NCBI GenBank assembly: GCA_030632865.1
Contig: DAOVTY010000223.1
Coordinates: 1 to 5,294, forward strand
DNA from: Bacteroidota bacterium
Lineage (GTDB): Bacteria > Bacteroidota > Bacteroidia > Bacteroidales > Prolixibacteraceae
Direction: 5' to 3'
Length of the DNA stretch: 5,294 bases
In this document: positions 4,684 through 5,294 of the stretch, one piece after another
How the letters are laid out: every line of letters begins with the position of its first letter
How positions within the stretch are numbered: the first letter of the stretch is position 1
Made by a program: the position numbers and the translations under genes
The notes under the pieces: generated by a model
What the model was told of the DNA's origin: nothing
The model's database searches: none
The model's input: only the letters and a program-made list of their open reading frames with translations

Positions 4684-5049
4684 ATGAGTTTATCAGTAAA
4701 AGGAAAAGTACAGCAGATATTAAAACCCGAATCGGGAGTTAGCCGCGCAGGCAAAGAGTGGAATAAACAAGAGTTTGTAATTGAAACAGAAGATCAATAT
4801 CCGAAGAAAGTTTGCTTCACACTTTTTGGAGATAAAACCTCGCTAATAGACGGATTATCTGACGGGCAGGAAGTTGAAGTGTCATTTAATCTTGAATCTC
4901 GAGAATATAACGGAAAATGGTTTCATAATATTAATGCATGGAAAATTGATAAACAAGCAGCCGAACATATTACTGAAACTCCACCGGAATTTAGAACTGA
5001 TGATATTCCTCCGGAACCGGAAGATAACGGAAACGATTTGCCGTTTTAA
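4684..5049 (+). CDS. DUF3127 domain-containing protein, OB-fold/SSB-like
   Basis: A 121-residue cytoplasmic protein matching the Bacteroidota DUF3127 family as I remember it. Conserved blocks are SVKGKVQQILKPESGVS (4-20), KQEFVIETEDQYPKKVCF (28-45) and SREYNGKWFHNINAWKI (72-88), consistent with a small OB-like barrel. After about residue 90 comes a low-complexity Pro/Glu/Asp tail ending NGNDLPF. That ending resembles the acidic C-terminal tip of single-stranded DNA-binding proteins (D-D-L/I-P-F), which recruits replication and repair partners. A role in ssDNA binding or genome maintenance is therefore inferred, not shown. I chose ATG 4684; the in-frame TTG at 4675 adds three residues and lies within the probable -7 box. 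It is a single gene, convergent with the EgtD-like gene. Confidence 0.88.
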   Translation: MSLSVKGKVQQILKPESGVSRAGKEWNKQEFVIETEDQYPKKVCFTLFGDKTSLIDGLSDGQEVEVSFNLESREYNGKWFHNINAWKIDKQAAEHITETPPEFRTDDIPPEPEDNGNDLPF

Positions 5050-5139
5050 AAATAGTTATCAAACTACCTACACAAAATTAGTAATGAGAGAGAGCAATAA
5101 ACTAAATAATTTCGATGCAAAATATATAAGTTTAAAGAC

Positions 5140-5294
5140 TCAAGTCTGATTGGTAAATTCTACCAAAGTAAACCATTTATTAGAATCGGTATAACTATTT
5201 TTAACTACCAATCCTGAGTTTGCAATTAATTCATCAATACCATTTAAATAATATTTATGCGAATTTTCGGTATGAATAGATTCTCCTTTGTCAA
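5140..5294 (-). CDS. egtD: EgtD-like L-histidine N(alpha)-methyltransferase, C-terminal fragment (5' end outside window)
   Basis: The last 50 residues of a minus-strand gene that runs off the right edge; the stop TGA is the complement of 5140-5142. The fragment contains GESIHTENSHKY, a run predicted to form a helix (YLNGIDELIANSGLVV), then a Tyr-Thr-Asp and a terminal strand WFTLVEF. This matches the end of the histidine-specific methyltransferase family (EgtD, Methyltransf_33), which trimethylates the alpha-amino group of histidine to hercynine, the first step towards ergothioneine. The T-E-x-S segment corresponds to the Glu and Ser that bind the histidine substrate in mycobacterial EgtD, and both are present here. 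The SAM-binding domain lies outside the window, so the reaction cannot be confirmed. The 90-base gap to the DUF3127 gene holds no strong terminator. Confidence 0.72.
   Translation of the reverse strand, partial: DKGESIHTENSHKYYLNGIDELIANSGLVVKNSYTDSNKWFTLVEFTNQT

Noticed and set aside
5136..5147. AGACT-CA-AGTCT mini hairpin as terminator at the DUF3127/EgtD-like junction
   Set aside because: It has only five base pairs, a two-base loop and no T run, and overlaps the stop codon.
4874..5149. Plus-strand open frame of 91 codons
   Set aside because: It overlaps the DUF3127 gene in another frame and the end of the EgtD-like gene. Composition is not protein-like and no motif is present.

Overview
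The window looks like chromosome from a member of the Bacteroidota, probably Bacteroidales or Marinilabiliales. The DNA is AT-rich, there are no clear Shine-Dalgarno sequences, and A-rich stretches precede the ATGs. Several sites resemble the Bacteroidota promoter box TAnnTTTG. The gene content also fits: a stand-alone MnmD, paired FKBP-type isomerases, Bacteroidota-style lipoproteins and a DUF3127 protein. I see no rRNA, tRNA, CRISPR array, transposase or phage gene.

Layout. (1) 1-421 (+) is the C-terminal end of a TrkH-type potassium transporter. (2) 524-1138 (-) is a Sua5/YciO/YrdC-family protein of YciO type. It is convergent with trkH and divergent from (3) mnmD at 1208-1876 (+), a tRNA wobble-uridine methyltransferase. 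(4) 1931-2542 and 2554-3258 (+) are two adjacent FKBP-type peptidyl-prolyl isomerases, one cytoplasmic and one a lipoprotein, only 11 bases apart and closed by a strong intrinsic terminator. (5) 3259-3807 has no conventional gene. It holds tandem terminator-like hairpins and a GC-richer, heavily palindromic island with inverted REP-like hairpins and two short minus-strand open frames that may be gene remnants. (6) 3808-4287 (-) is a cysteine-rich lipoprotein with a plausible surface-export signal. (7) 4288-4683 is AT-rich intergenic DNA with an orphan terminator just before (8) 4684-5049 (+), a DUF3127 protein with an SSB-like acidic tail. (9) 5140-5294 (-) is the C-terminal end of an EgtD-like histidine methyltransferase that runs off the window.

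The genes are mostly housekeeping: K+ uptake, tRNA modification, protein folding and a DNA-associated OB-fold protein. The two FKBP genes are the only clear operon. The divergent YciO-like/mnmD pair both relate to tRNA anticodon-loop chemistry, but the YciO-like protein lacks residues typical of true threonylcarbamoyl-AMP synthases.

The least explained part is the island at about 3333-3795, which may be a small repetitive palindromic element or a structured RNA. No complete new biological system is evident in this window.
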